Part shown: piece by piece, positions 36,477-44,867 of the stretch
Numbering within the stretch: the first letter of the stretch is position 1
How the letters are laid out: each line of letters begins with the position of its first letter
Assembly: GCA_030654395.1 (NCBI GenBank)
Contig: JAURXM010000131.1
Location: 310,001-374,000 of the forward strand
DNA: 64,000 bases
Direction of reading: 5' to 3'
Origin: Aquabacterium sp.
GTDB taxonomy: Bacteria > Pseudomonadota > Gammaproteobacteria > Burkholderiales > Burkholderiaceae_C
The notes under the pieces: generated by a model
What the model saw: the letters and a program-made list of their open reading frames with translations, nothing else
What the model was told of the DNA's origin: nothing
The model's database searches: none
Made by a program: the position numbers and the translations under genes

Positions 36477-37958
36477 TCAATCAGACGCTTTCGTGACCTG
36501 CTGACTGAAGGGGAATCCACTCATCGTCCCTACGGCGCCGTAGCCTGCGACGCTTGTGCCTGTCATACAAGTGGCACCCATCATGCCGCCGCCGTTTTGC
36601 ATGCCTCCGGGTGCCGTGGGCACGCAGTCGGCATAGGCCAGCTTGTCCAGTTGCGCCTGGGTCAGCGGCAAGGTTGGGTCGCTGGGGTTCACGAAAATCA
36701 TGACATAAGCGTTGCCAGGGTTCTGGGCCGGTTTGGGGTAGCCATAGTAGATGCCGCCCACGTCCACGCCCGCTGCGGGCGTCCAGCCATCACCACCCGT
36801 GCCCGTCCAGAATGTGTTGGTGTTGTTGTTGCGGAATGTGGTGACCAGCATGCCGCCCAGCGAGGCATCACGAACCGCCGACAGTTGGTGGCTCAGTGGC
36901 ACTTGCACCATGTCAAAGTAAGGGGCAGAGCCAGTGCTGGTGCCCGTCATCGATTCAGTCAACATGCCGGTCAGATTGGAAACGGTGCCGGTGGTGGCAT
37001 CAAACACGAAGCTGCCCGTGAAGAGGGAGTTTCTGGGCTGTGTGTCGGGCTCTTTGAAGGTGGTGACCACGTTGTAGCGGGCCATCACATGGGCACCTGT
37101 AGAGGCAGGGCCTTGCCCCAGCATGTTGTGTGCCGACAGTGTGAAAGCGTAACCCGCGCAGGAGGCCGGGCAAGTGACCGTGACAGGCAAGGTGCTGCTG
37201 TCCACGCTGATGCCTGCAGGCACCGATGCCACGGTGTAGTGCGTGATGTTGAGGCCGCCGCTACTGACGGATGCGGCCTTGACGGTGACGGACTGCAGGG
37301 TGCTGCCCGCCGTGGCTGTGACGGTCTGTGGCTGGCCCGGTACGGTCAGGCTGGCAGGTATCTCGACGGCGATGGTCAATGTGACCTGAGGGGCTGGAGA
37401 GATATCTGCTGTGCCTAGCTGGTTGGCGGCGATGATGCAGTTGCCTGGGGTCAATGCCATGAGTTCACCGCTGTGCGCATCAACGGTGCACACGCTGGTG
37501 CTCAGGCTGCTGTATTGCACGGCCAGGCCTGAGCTGGCTGTGGCGTGCACGGTGGCAGCGCCACCCAAAGTGAGCGTGGGTGAGGCGCCAAAGGTGAGTG
37601 CTTGATGCGGATCTGGCAACACGGTGAACTGAACCGTTTGGACTGGGGCGGGCGCGTAGGTCTCGTTGCCGCTTTGCGTCACTGAGATGCGGCATGTACC
37701 CACGGCCAGCGCCTTGACCACACCCGAGCTGGTATCAACAGAACAGATGTCGCTTTTCTCGCTGCGGTAGTTCACCAGCAAACCCGAACTGGCCGTGGCG
37801 GCCAGCGTGATCGAACTGTTCACCGTAAAGGATGCCGAAGGGCTGGCCTCGACAGACAGGGATTGTGGCTTGGCGTCAACCTCGGCGCCGCCGCCTCCAC
37901 CACCGCAGGCACTAAGCGCCAAGGTCAATGCCAAAGTCAGTGCGTGGCTCGTCTTCAT
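36477..37958 (-). CDS. Lipoprotein with Ig-like repeats and a C-terminal Met/Cys-rich domain
   Basis: A 493-residue exported lipoprotein: signal peptide with lipobox LALSAC (lipid Cys18) and a Gly spacer, then two Ig-like repeats (about 33-115 and 120-200, each with the C-x-VD...SG...G-x-C pattern) and a third beta region to about 290. From YNVVTTFKEPDTQPRNSLF to the end it matches the PEP-CTERM protein at 40311-41078 block by block, including RNNNTNTF, QLDKLAYADC and the Met/Cys segment GGMQNGGGMMGATCMTGTS. It follows the copper-type receptor by 33 bp. Metal binding by the Met/Cys segment is inferred. Confidence 0.75.
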   Translation of the reverse strand: MKTSHALTLALTLALSACGGGGGGAEVDAKPQSLSVEASPSASFTVNSSITLAATASSGLLVNYRSEKSDICSVDTSSGVVKALAVGTCRISVTQSGNETYAPAPVQTVQFTVLPDPHQALTFGASPTLTLGGAATVHATASSGLAVQYSSLSTSVCTVDAHSGELMALTPGNCIIAANQLGTADISPAPQVTLTIAVEIPASLTVPGQPQTVTATAGSTLQSVTVKAASVSSGGLNITHYTVASVPAGISVDSSTLPVTVTCPASCAGYAFTLSAHNMLGQGPASTGAHVMARYNVVTTFKEPDTQPRNSLFTGSFVFDATTGTVSNLTGMLTESMTGTSTGSAPYFDMVQVPLSHQLSAVRDASLGGMLVTTFRNNNTNTFWTGTGGDGWTPAAGVDVGGIYYGYPKPAQNPGNAYVMIFVNPSDPTLPLTQAQLDKLAYADCVPTAPGGMQNGGGMMGATCMTGTSVAGYGAVGTMSGFPFSQQVTKASD

Positions 37959-37991
37959 GATGTACTTCTTGGCTGTGAGCATGGGTGAGAT

Positions 37992-40208
37992 TCAGTAGCG
38001 CATGGTCATGGCCAGCTTCATGGCGCGGCCCATGCCCGGGATCACGGTGCCCCAGGGGATGCCGTTGGTGGTCATTGAGGCCCCCTGGCCGACATAGGCG
38101 CCGCCAAGTGGTTGTTCGTAAAAGCGATTGAAGACGTTGTCTACGCCCATGTCCAGTTGAACCAGCCCCCAATCACGGCTGGTTTTGACATTGATCAGGC
38201 TGTAGCCGCCGGTCTGCATCTCGTTGCGGACGCCCGAAACACGGCGCTTGCCTTTGACACCCAGAAGTTCCAGCGTATTGGTCCAGCCTGACAACTGATG
38301 GACCAGTCCAAGTCGGGCGTTGGCGGGCATGATGTTGTAGAGCGGCTCGTTGGTGCTTGTGTTCAGGCCGCGCACCAGGTTGACAACGGCCGTCCCGCTG
38401 AAGCGCCCCCAGGTATCTGTGCGTGCCAGTTCGATCTCGCCCGATGCATCCAGGCCACGCAGGCGTGCACTCTGGTTGACGTATTGCAGCAGCACGAAGC
38501 CCGTGGTGGCGGATTGGTTGTCCTGGCTGCACTGGCTGGTGTAGCAGCGTTGGGCGTCGATGTAATCCTGAATGTAGGTAGCGTAGCCGGTGAGTTTGGC
38601 TTGCCATGATTTGTGTTCGGCATCGCGCCATTGCGCTGAGGCGCTCAGCGTGTGCGCGACCTCAGGCTTGAGGTCTTCATTGCCGACGTAGCCGTTGCCG
38701 TCGCCCACGAAGTTGTTCATCAGGGCGGCCATCGGCTGTGTGGACCATGGGTAGCGCTGATACAAGCTTGGCGATTTGCTCTTGCGAGCGTAGGCCAGCT
38801 CAAGTGTCTGGCCGTCATTGGGGCGGAACCGTGTCATGGCCGCGAAGTCCCAATTGCGATCAGTGTGCGAGTGCTGGCGGGCATTGAAGTCTGCCGCATC
38901 CTGTCCCCATGTGGCTTGCAGTCCATTGTCGTAGCCCTGTACAGGCGACGTGTCTGCGTGGACGACATCATGGCGCAAGCCCAGTTCGGTGGTCCATTGC
39001 TGCGTCCAGTTGGCCTCCCATTCTGCAAAGGCCCCCACACGGCTGCGTCGACCATTGTCGATGTTCCAGAAGGCGCGTGGCCCCATGGCGCCACCCACAG
39101 CGGGCCACCAGTCATACAGGTTGTAGCGCAGCGCTTCGCCCCCGACACGAATGGCGCCTTGTTGTGCCATCTCCAGTGTGGTGGTCAATTGCAGGCCGTC
39201 CGTGCTGGCGCGAGTGAGCATGGGCATGCCCGTGCCGTATTGATAGCGGTCGGGCCCCATGTCCATCTCGTGATGGGTGCGCTGCGTGTAGATGCGGGCG
39301 TCCAGGTCGCCGCCCTCGAAGTAGCCTTTGTAGTGCAGGTTGACCGATGTGTTCTTGTTGCCGGTCATGTCCATGCGCTGGTTGGGAAAGCCTTCGAAGA
39401 GCACATGCTGCTCACCGAGCTTGAGTTCCAGCAACTGATCGCCGCGCCTCCATGCCAGGTTCACATCCTGGTTGATGAATTTGTAGGCTGAAGAGGCTAC
39501 TTCATCGGCGGGGATGATGGGCCCGCCCTCCGTGCCTGCCTTGGCAGGCTTGAATCCGCGTGCAGCCGTGTAGTTGTCAGCTGATGCCGTGACACCGCTG
39601 TAGCTCAGGCTAAGCATGGGTGTGGCATAGGTGGCCGAGAGGTGGCTGCTTTGCGCCTTGCCATTGCTGCGCAGCGAAAAGCCCGCTTCGCCCAAGGTGA
39701 GTGGCTTGCCTTCTTCACTGGCAAAGCGTGGTGGCAGGCTGTTGACCTGAATGGTGCCGCCCAGACTGTCTCCACCAGCGCTGACGGGGGTGACACCGGC
39801 ATAGACCTTGATCTCGCCCACGTTGGCGGGGGCAATGTAACTCAACGCCGAGTTCATGTGGTTGGGGCAGGCCGCTTGCAGATCCATGCCATTGACTTGC
39901 ACACGCAAACGGTCATCGGCCAGGCCATGGATGACGGGCAGTGCCGACAGCCCGCCAGCACTGGCTGCGCTCAACCCGGGAATCGATTGCAGCAGGTTGG
40001 TGGTATCGGCTTCGCCTGCCTTGAGCCTGTTCAAACCATTTCGTTGATTGACCTGGCTGTTGGTGGGCGATTGGCCTGGCCGCGTGGCCGTGACAGTGAC
40101 GGCCGGAAGGACCGCATCACCAGCTTCGGCTGAACGCGAGATCATGGGCGCCAGGCCCAGCAGCGAGCCCAGCATGCAACTGGCTCGGCGGTAATTCATG
40201 GTTGTCAT
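37992..40208 (-). CDS. TonB-dependent copper receptor, OprC/NosA-like
   Basis: A 738-residue outer-membrane receptor. Plug domain: VTVTATRPGQS, QSIPGLSAASAGG, VHGLADDR-type stretch and GVTPVSAGGDSLGGTI; then a 22-strand barrel ending in an aromatic residue (MTMRY). In the plug, ACPNHMN (Cys114, Met118) gives the CxxxM motif and THHEMDM (about residue 313) the HxM motif known to bind copper in Pseudomonas OprC. The start at 40208 (MTTMNYRRA) gives a signal peptide; no clear ribosome site is present, so 40199 is also possible. The genes on both sides encode the shared Met/Cys-rich domain. Confidence 0.82.
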   Translation of the reverse strand: MTTMNYRRASCMLGSLLGLAPMISRSAEAGDAVLPAVTVTATRPGQSPTNSQVNQRNGLNRLKAGEADTTNLLQSIPGLSAASAGGLSALPVIHGLADDRLRVQVNGMDLQAACPNHMNSALSYIAPANVGEIKVYAGVTPVSAGGDSLGGTIQVNSLPPRFASEEGKPLTLGEAGFSLRSNGKAQSSHLSATYATPMLSLSYSGVTASADNYTAARGFKPAKAGTEGGPIIPADEVASSAYKFINQDVNLAWRRGDQLLELKLGEQHVLFEGFPNQRMDMTGNKNTSVNLHYKGYFEGGDLDARIYTQRTHHEMDMGPDRYQYGTGMPMLTRASTDGLQLTTTLEMAQQGAIRVGGEALRYNLYDWWPAVGGAMGPRAFWNIDNGRRSRVGAFAEWEANWTQQWTTELGLRHDVVHADTSPVQGYDNGLQATWGQDAADFNARQHSHTDRNWDFAAMTRFRPNDGQTLELAYARKSKSPSLYQRYPWSTQPMAALMNNFVGDGNGYVGNEDLKPEVAHTLSASAQWRDAEHKSWQAKLTGYATYIQDYIDAQRCYTSQCSQDNQSATTGFVLLQYVNQSARLRGLDASGEIELARTDTWGRFSGTAVVNLVRGLNTSTNEPLYNIMPANARLGLVHQLSGWTNTLELLGVKGKRRVSGVRNEMQTGGYSLINVKTSRDWGLVQLDMGVDNVFNRFYEQPLGGAYVGQGASMTTNGIPWGTVIPGMGRAMKLAMTMRY

Positions 40209-40310
40209 TGGCTTGGCGAGTGTGTCTGCAGGTGCGCTGTTGTTGGCACTGCTGTATGGACATACGGCGCCCATCAGGCGCCGCATGATCCATGCTCAGT
40301 GAGTGCCAGA

Positions 40311-41078
40311 TCAGCTTTGGCGACGGCGCGAAGCGATGCCACCCACGGCTGCCAAACCGATCAGTGCCAGGGCCATGCTTGAAGGCTCGGGGACTGAGGA
40401 TGTGATCGTCTGCGACACGGGGAAGCCATCCATCGTGCCAGCCATGCCGTAGCCCGCTAGGCTGGTGCCTGTCATGCACACGGCACCCATCATGCCGCCG
40501 CCCGCCATCATGCCGCCAGCAGCGGTAGGGGTGCAGTCAGCATAGGCCAGCTTGTCGATCTGAGCTTGAGACAGCGCGCTCAGCGGCGCATCGGGCACAA
40601 AGATCAATGCGTAGGCATTGCCGGGGTTGTTGGCCTTCACCGGGAAGCCGAAATACGTTGCGCCATTGTCTACGCCGACCTGAGGCGACCAGAAGTCGGT
40701 GGCGCCAGGCGTGCCGTTGTAGAAGGTGTTCGTATTGTTGTTCTTGAAGGCTGCGGCGAAAGTGCCACCCAGGCTGGGGTCATACCAGGATGCCAGTTGA
40801 TAGTTCAGGTTCAGCCACACCATGCTGTCGTTCGGATAAGCCAGGTTGGCCCCTGTGTGGGTCATGGACTCGCTGAGCTTGCCTTGCAAGTTGGTGATGG
40901 TGTGAGTGGCGCTGTCGTAGTCAAACGAGCCAACAAAGATCGAGTCCCTGGGTTGCGTTTGAGGTTCATGCCAGATCGTTGTGACATCGAAACTGGACGT
41001 GGTCGCTTGCGCTTGAGTGGCCATGGCCATCAGGCTGATCGCCATCATGGAGGCGCCTTGGATGAGCTTGTTTTTCAT
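40311..41078 (-). CDS. PEP-CTERM protein made of the Met/Cys-rich domain
   Basis: A 255-residue exported protein: signal peptide (to TQAQA), one domain (about 28-228) and a PEP-CTERM sorting tail (VPEPSSMALALIGLAAVGGIASRRR). The domain is the one at the C-terminus of the lipoprotein at 36477, with matching blocks EPQTQPRDSIFVGSF, KNNNTNTF, NPGNAYALIFV and QIDKLAYADC. Its end carries Met190, 191, 196, 197, 202 and Cys182, Cys201 in a Gly-rich loop, a plausible soft-metal site. AAAGGA precedes the ATG. I do not recognise the domain as a named family. Confidence 0.78.
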   Translation of the reverse strand: MKNKLIQGASMMAISLMAMATQAQATTSSFDVTTIWHEPQTQPRDSIFVGSFDYDSATHTITNLQGKLSESMTHTGANLAYPNDSMVWLNLNYQLASWYDPSLGGTFAAAFKNNNTNTFYNGTPGATDFWSPQVGVDNGATYFGFPVKANNPGNAYALIFVPDAPLSALSQAQIDKLAYADCTPTAAGGMMAGGGMMGAVCMTGTSLAGYGMAGTMDGFPVSQTITSSVPEPSSMALALIGLAAVGGIASRRRQS

Positions 41079-41128
41079 GTTCGTTCCTTTGTTTGAAATG
41101 ATGGAAACAGGACAGGTGTCGGTTCAAC

Positions 41129-41998
41129 TCAGCGGGCAGCGCGGCGACGCCGGGCAGCAATCAAACCCAGCAGCCCTGTCAAGGTCAGTGCGGCGCTGGT
41201 GGGTTCGGGTACGGCGGCTGCCGTCACACCCAGCGTGAAGGCGTAGGTGGCAGTCGAATCGGCCAGGCTCTTGCCTGCGATGTTGTTGCCGCCCAGGAAG
41301 ACGGTGTAGTCGCCAGGGCCTAGCGTCAACGTGGCAGTGGCTGTGCCATTGGCCACAGTGGTTGCGCCAAAGCCAACGAACTGGAAGTAGCTCAGGGCAC
41401 TGGTGTCGCCTGCTGGTTCACCATCGCCACCGACTGCCCAGTTGCCCTTGGCATTCCAGCTGCCGTTGGTGGCCAGGTAGTCGTAGGATGCGCCCGCCAC
41501 ACCTTGCGCAAAGGTGGTGCGCCATGCTTGTGAGGCAGGGGCGTAGTCGTGGTCGGCGCTGGTTTGCGGTGCGGTAAATGGCGACGTAGCAGCCAGCCCC
41601 TGGTAGACCGAGAAGGCCGGCGTCAGGCCGCTGTTGTTGAGCGCCGATGCGGTCAGGGTCACATTGAGGGCACTGTCAAGATGTAGCTTGAAGGCCCGGC
41701 CCTTGTGGCTGTCGCCCAGGTAAAGGTCGTCGGTACCGGTGCCGCTTACGAATGCGGCCTCATCCAGGCGAGGCGTGGAGGCCAGCACGCTGTTGAATAC
41801 CAGCGATGCGTCTGAAGCATCGGCCCATCCGTAATTGCTGGTGACCTTCTGTGTGGCGATGCTGACGTTGCTGCCATCAACAAGGGTGCCGAAGTCACGG
41901 CCGCTGTAGCTGATGTGGGCTTGGGCTGGCAGACTCAGGACGATTGATGACACGGCCACTGAAAGTGCGGCCACAGGTTTAATTTGATATGACTTCAA
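41129..41998 (-). CDS. PEP-CTERM protein with predicted mature N-terminal histidine
   Basis: A 289-residue exported protein. The start is TTG 41998 with AAAGGA six bases before it. The signal peptide most likely cuts after SLPAQA, leaving HISYSGRDFGTLV as mature N-terminus. Further His residues are at 98 (GDSHKG), 106 (KLHLD) and 150 (ADHDY). The body is beta-rich with a duplication-like middle, and VPEPTSAALTLTGLLGLIAARRRR is the PEP-CTERM tail. An N-terminal His next to a copper-type receptor recalls histidine-brace copper sites, but this is a hypothesis. Function otherwise unknown. Confidence 0.72.
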   Translation of the reverse strand: MKSYQIKPVAALSVAVSSIVLSLPAQAHISYSGRDFGTLVDGSNVSIATQKVTSNYGWADASDASLVFNSVLASTPRLDEAAFVSGTGTDDLYLGDSHKGRAFKLHLDSALNVTLTASALNNSGLTPAFSVYQGLAATSPFTAPQTSADHDYAPASQAWRTTFAQGVAGASYDYLATNGSWNAKGNWAVGGDGEPAGDTSALSYFQFVGFGATTVANGTATATLTLGPGDYTVFLGGNNIAGKSLADSTATYAFTLGVTAAAVPEPTSAALTLTGLLGLIAARRRRAAR

Positions 41999-42190
41999 GG
42001 CTTGTCCTTTGGGAATGTTTGGGATCGAATCAATTGCTTGAGCTTGAATAAGTGGTGCGCGTAGCCGACGACGGACAGCACCTAACCCACCCTAGGAATA
42101 GATGAGAGGTGTGTTGGCTATTGACGCCGAGGGGCAACGGGCCATCCAATCTGGTCGTGACAGTCTGGGTATCAGGTACGACCAAATAGA

Positions 42191-42216
42191 TCCCTGAACT
42201 GCCTCGGTATCAGGGA
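42191..42216 (-). terminator. Hairpin after the DUF2946 gene
   Basis: TCCCTGA and TCAGGGA form a perfect seven-pair stem with a 12-base loop. It lies 58 bp past the stop of the DUF2946 gene and before the PEP-CTERM gene. The run after it is only weakly T-rich, so it may attenuate rather than end transcription. GGTATCAGG occurs twice, at 42168 and 42207. Confidence 0.35.
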
Positions 42217-42273
42217 GAGGGGATTGAAGCGCAATAGAAGAAGGGCTTCACATGGAAGCCTCCTCAATGCTGC

Positions 42274-42681
42274 TCAGGCGGAGACAGGCGGTGCGCGCGC
42301 TGAAAGAGGAGACCACGCATGCAGTGGTCTTCGCGGGTGGAGGAGCAGTTGCGGAACAAGTTCCGCTAGTCCGTAAGTTACGCCCGCCAGTACGACGGGG
42401 CTTGCCGGCAAGACCGGTGAATGGTCCTGGAGCAAGCAAAATGGGCAGTGCCCAGAGCCTTTGATGTGATGTCCCTGTCCTTCTGAGTCATTGGGGGCTT
42501 GGCCAGGAGTGACCTTGACCCACTTTGCTCCGCTGGCAGAGCAAAACTCAGTCCAACTAGTCCTAGCGTGGAAAGACGCTACCCATGATGAGAGGGTAGG
42601 CATCCAAGCCGACAAAGTGAAGACGCACAAAGCAACCCACACCCATCGACGCGACTTAAAACAGACAAGCGAACGGGACAT
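42274..42681 (-). CDS. DUF2946 protein, copper-cluster associated
   Basis: A 135-residue protein with an N-terminal hydrophobic segment (WVWVALCVFTLSAWMPTLSSW) and the DUF2946 hallmarks: FCSASGAKWV and, after a short linker, HCPFCLL. The Cys/His groups suggest metal binding outside the membrane. DUF2946 genes are often found next to TonB copper receptors. The ATG at 42681 has no ribosome site; a TTGAGA-17-TAGACT promoter ends seven bases before it, so the transcript could be leaderless. A GTG at 42729 in frame is the alternative. Confidence 0.7.
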   Translation of the reverse strand: MSRSLVCFKSRRWVWVALCVFTLSAWMPTLSSWVASFHARTSWTEFCSASGAKWVKVTPGQAPNDSEGQGHHIKGSGHCPFCLLQDHSPVLPASPVVLAGVTYGLAELVPQLLLHPRRPLHAWSPLSARAPPVSA

Positions 42682-42993
42682 GGCAGATAGTCTATCGGTT
42701 TGACAAGTAATTCTCAATCCCTTGGTCACTGATTTTTCGCAGTTTCAAGACATGCGCCTGGTGGCGCAAATGGTGGTTTGCAAGTTGTCCAAGCGCTTGT
42801 TCCACTGGTGCATTGCGCCCAAGACTCAGCTAGTTTGTCAGCCTCGCAATGGGAATATGTGTTGACGCTGATGGATCAAAGCGCAAGTAGAACGTTGGTT
42901 ATCGCCTTGCCGTGCGCGTTACTTCGAACGGCATGACGATACACAACATCTCAACAAACAGGATGAGAATGCGGCCATTCAGCCACGAGCAAA
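42682..42993. other. Gap between the copper operon and the HNH-like gene
   Basis: 312 bp. Apart from the candidate promoter at 42689-42717 I see no gene, RNA or repeat. The sequence has no coding frame with family-like composition. Confidence 0.4.
42689..42717 (-). promoter_or_regulatory. Candidate promoter of the DUF2946/copper operon
   Basis: On the minus strand TTGAGA (42712-42717) and TAGACT (42689-42694) are 17 bases apart, matching sigma-70 hexamers at five and four of six positions. The -10 box ends seven bases before ATG 42681. TTGA and TCAA bracket part of the spacer and might be an operator. No CueR-like dyad was seen. Confidence 0.4.
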
Positions 42994-43962
42994 TTATGGC
43001 TGCAACTCATACGACGCGCGTTCCCGCACAAAGCCACGACTCGGCAATAGCCATGATCGCAGTCGCTGAGGTGTTTCGCGTCTGGCTTCGGATAGCTGTC
43101 CCGAGATCGCCGCAATCTGGGCCCAGCTTGGTTGATCCAGCGCCGCCATCCACTGAGCGAGGGCTTGCAGAACTGGAGGATGTAGCCAAACGTCCCAGCA
43201 CTCATCAAATGGGCTGATCTGCTTGAGCCCTTCGTGAACGGTCGCGGCCAAGTGGCTTAACCTGAACCTTGCTGTGTCGCCATGGCAGGCATGGCCAAAA
43301 GCGCGAATCAGCATGTTCTTTCCTGTGTGGCTTGAGCAATGCACGGTCAACAGGCGTTGAACCTGCTGCGACGCCAGCCGCACTGATCGGGTTGGCAGTG
43401 GGGCGCACAGCGGCAGCAAGGGGGCATCGTGCGGACGCGTGGCAAAGGCAGGGCCGAGCATCAACACGGCCAGCCGAAGCCATTCCGATGGCATGAGCCC
43501 ATCCAGTGACTCGCCTACAGTGGCTTTGAGGTGGACTTGTTCGAAGCCAAGACGCCCTTTAGCACGGTTGGCTTTCACACTCATGACGGCCAGGTTGCTG
43601 GCCGCATAAGCAGCATCATTGTTGAGTCGGTCTACGGACCAGTCTGTGTCTTGCGTGGTGCCATGTGTCAATGGTTGACGCGTGATCGGGCAGCGGTCAA
43701 CGTCAATCTCGCGCAGCAGGTGAGGTGTGACGTCTTGCGCCACGCCGCGTCCGCGACGCCATGCACCAAGCCTCAGTTGAAGCCACTTCGCGACAAACCG
43801 ATCCGATCGGTGGCGATGCAGGCCAGCATGGGCTGCCGCATCAAACCCTTCTTGCACCACCGAAGGCCAATTGGATTTCTTGACGAGAAGGCTCAAAGTG
43901 TAGAAATCATGGCCAAGCGCTCGCCCGGCCTCTGTCATGTCGAAGTCATTGCATTGGGTCAT
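42994..43962 (-). CDS. HNH-endonuclease-like protein of unknown role
   Basis: A 322-residue protein. The start at 43962 has AAGGGG in place; the open frame further up lacks one. Residues about 91-136 read CPITRQPLTHG, then DWSVDRLNNDAAYAASNLAVMS and KANRAKG. This fits an HNH/zinc-type fold in which CPIT, VDR.NN and NL are the usual anchor positions, but the classic second Cys pair is absent. The C-terminal 180 residues are helical, with many His and Trp, and unfamiliar. No transposase or methylase neighbours it. Confidence 0.55.
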   Translation of the reverse strand: MTQCNDFDMTEAGRALGHDFYTLSLLVKKSNWPSVVQEGFDAAAHAGLHRHRSDRFVAKWLQLRLGAWRRGRGVAQDVTPHLLREIDVDRCPITRQPLTHGTTQDTDWSVDRLNNDAAYAASNLAVMSVKANRAKGRLGFEQVHLKATVGESLDGLMPSEWLRLAVLMLGPAFATRPHDAPLLPLCAPLPTRSVRLASQQVQRLLTVHCSSHTGKNMLIRAFGHACHGDTARFRLSHLAATVHEGLKQISPFDECWDVWLHPPVLQALAQWMAALDQPSWAQIAAISGQLSEARRETPQRLRSWLLPSRGFVRERASYELQP

Positions 43963-44168
43963 GTGATATCCCCTTGGCGAGCACCCACAGGTGGTCGCCG
44001 CAATCAGATGAGGCCATGCGGCAGCTCGCCACTGGGGCGATGTGTCGCTTGGATCTGTGGGGACGGAACGCAGCCTGAGCCCAAATGGCTCAAAGGGGCC
44101 AAACACTGGTGGCTCTCAGCCCTTTTTGTTTCAGATGCGCCGTCAATGGCCGAGCTTGGCCACTGGCA

Positions 44169-44768
44169 TCAATCGCGCGGAGGACGCTCCAAAGGCGCAT
44201 CGACATGGCTGCGCCAGGCTACCCGCTTGGCCTGCTGCCAGGCTGAACAGCCTTGCGCGAGCATCAAGGCCGGGATCATCACGGCAAGAGGCAGCAGAAC
44301 CACGCAGCCTTCATCAACCCCGTGGGTATGGCCTGGCGCGCTCTGACCTGATTCTTTGACACCCATCACCACCACACTCTCGTCAGATGGATCGTGGAAA
44401 TGGCGCTCAAACATCCCGTGCAAATGGGTGTGGCCGTGATCGGCAGGGCCATGCTGATGCTCATGAGGGTGCATGTCAGCCTCAACAGCAAGGTGAGCAG
44501 GCATGCGCAGGCCTCGCTCTCTCAAATGCGCGCCGTCAATCAATGCCAGGGTTTCGTTGCCCACGACGGCGCGCAGCAACTCCCGTGCGCTCCATGACGA
44601 CGAAGTGCCCGTATCAAATGCCTCAGTGCCAGCGTGACGGTGAGAAGCACCCAGAATGGAGGTCAGAACTGTCGAAATGCTGTTGATCGGCAATGCCACC
44701 ACCAGCGCCCAGACAATCATCTGGCGCAAGAGGCGGGTATTGGCAAAGTGAAAAGGACAAAGACGCAT
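44169..44768 (-). CDS. His-rich membrane protein next to nikR
   Basis: A 199-residue protein with a hydrophobic span near 16-38, a second near 153-173, and between them a His-rich loop (about 99-125, starting MHPHEHQHGPADHGHTH) plus HTHG near 147. That is a likely binding site for Ni, Co, Zn or Cu. It lies 100 bp after nikR on the same strand. The start is uncertain: neither ATG 44768 nor TTG 44792 has a ribosome site. The layout differs from NikMN or RcnA, so it is called only a candidate metal-handling protein. Confidence 0.55.
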   Translation of the reverse strand: MRLCPFHFANTRLLRQMIVWALVVALPINSISTVLTSILGASHRHAGTEAFDTGTSSSWSARELLRAVVGNETLALIDGAHLRERGLRMPAHLAVEADMHPHEHQHGPADHGHTHLHGMFERHFHDPSDESVVVMGVKESGQSAPGHTHGVDEGCVVLLPLAVMIPALMLAQGCSAWQQAKRVAWRSHVDAPLERPPRD

Positions 44769-44867
44769 CGGCCGACCAAGGCTGCTTCTCAAAACGAGAA
44801 CAATGCGCTCTTCTACTGGGGATGAATGAATCCCTGATGACGGTTGCGTAGGCCAGGGCGACCAGAA

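Noticed and set aside
42994..44768. HNH-like and His-rich genes as part of a mobile element
   Set aside because: No transposase, integrase, terminal repeats or target duplications are visible around them.
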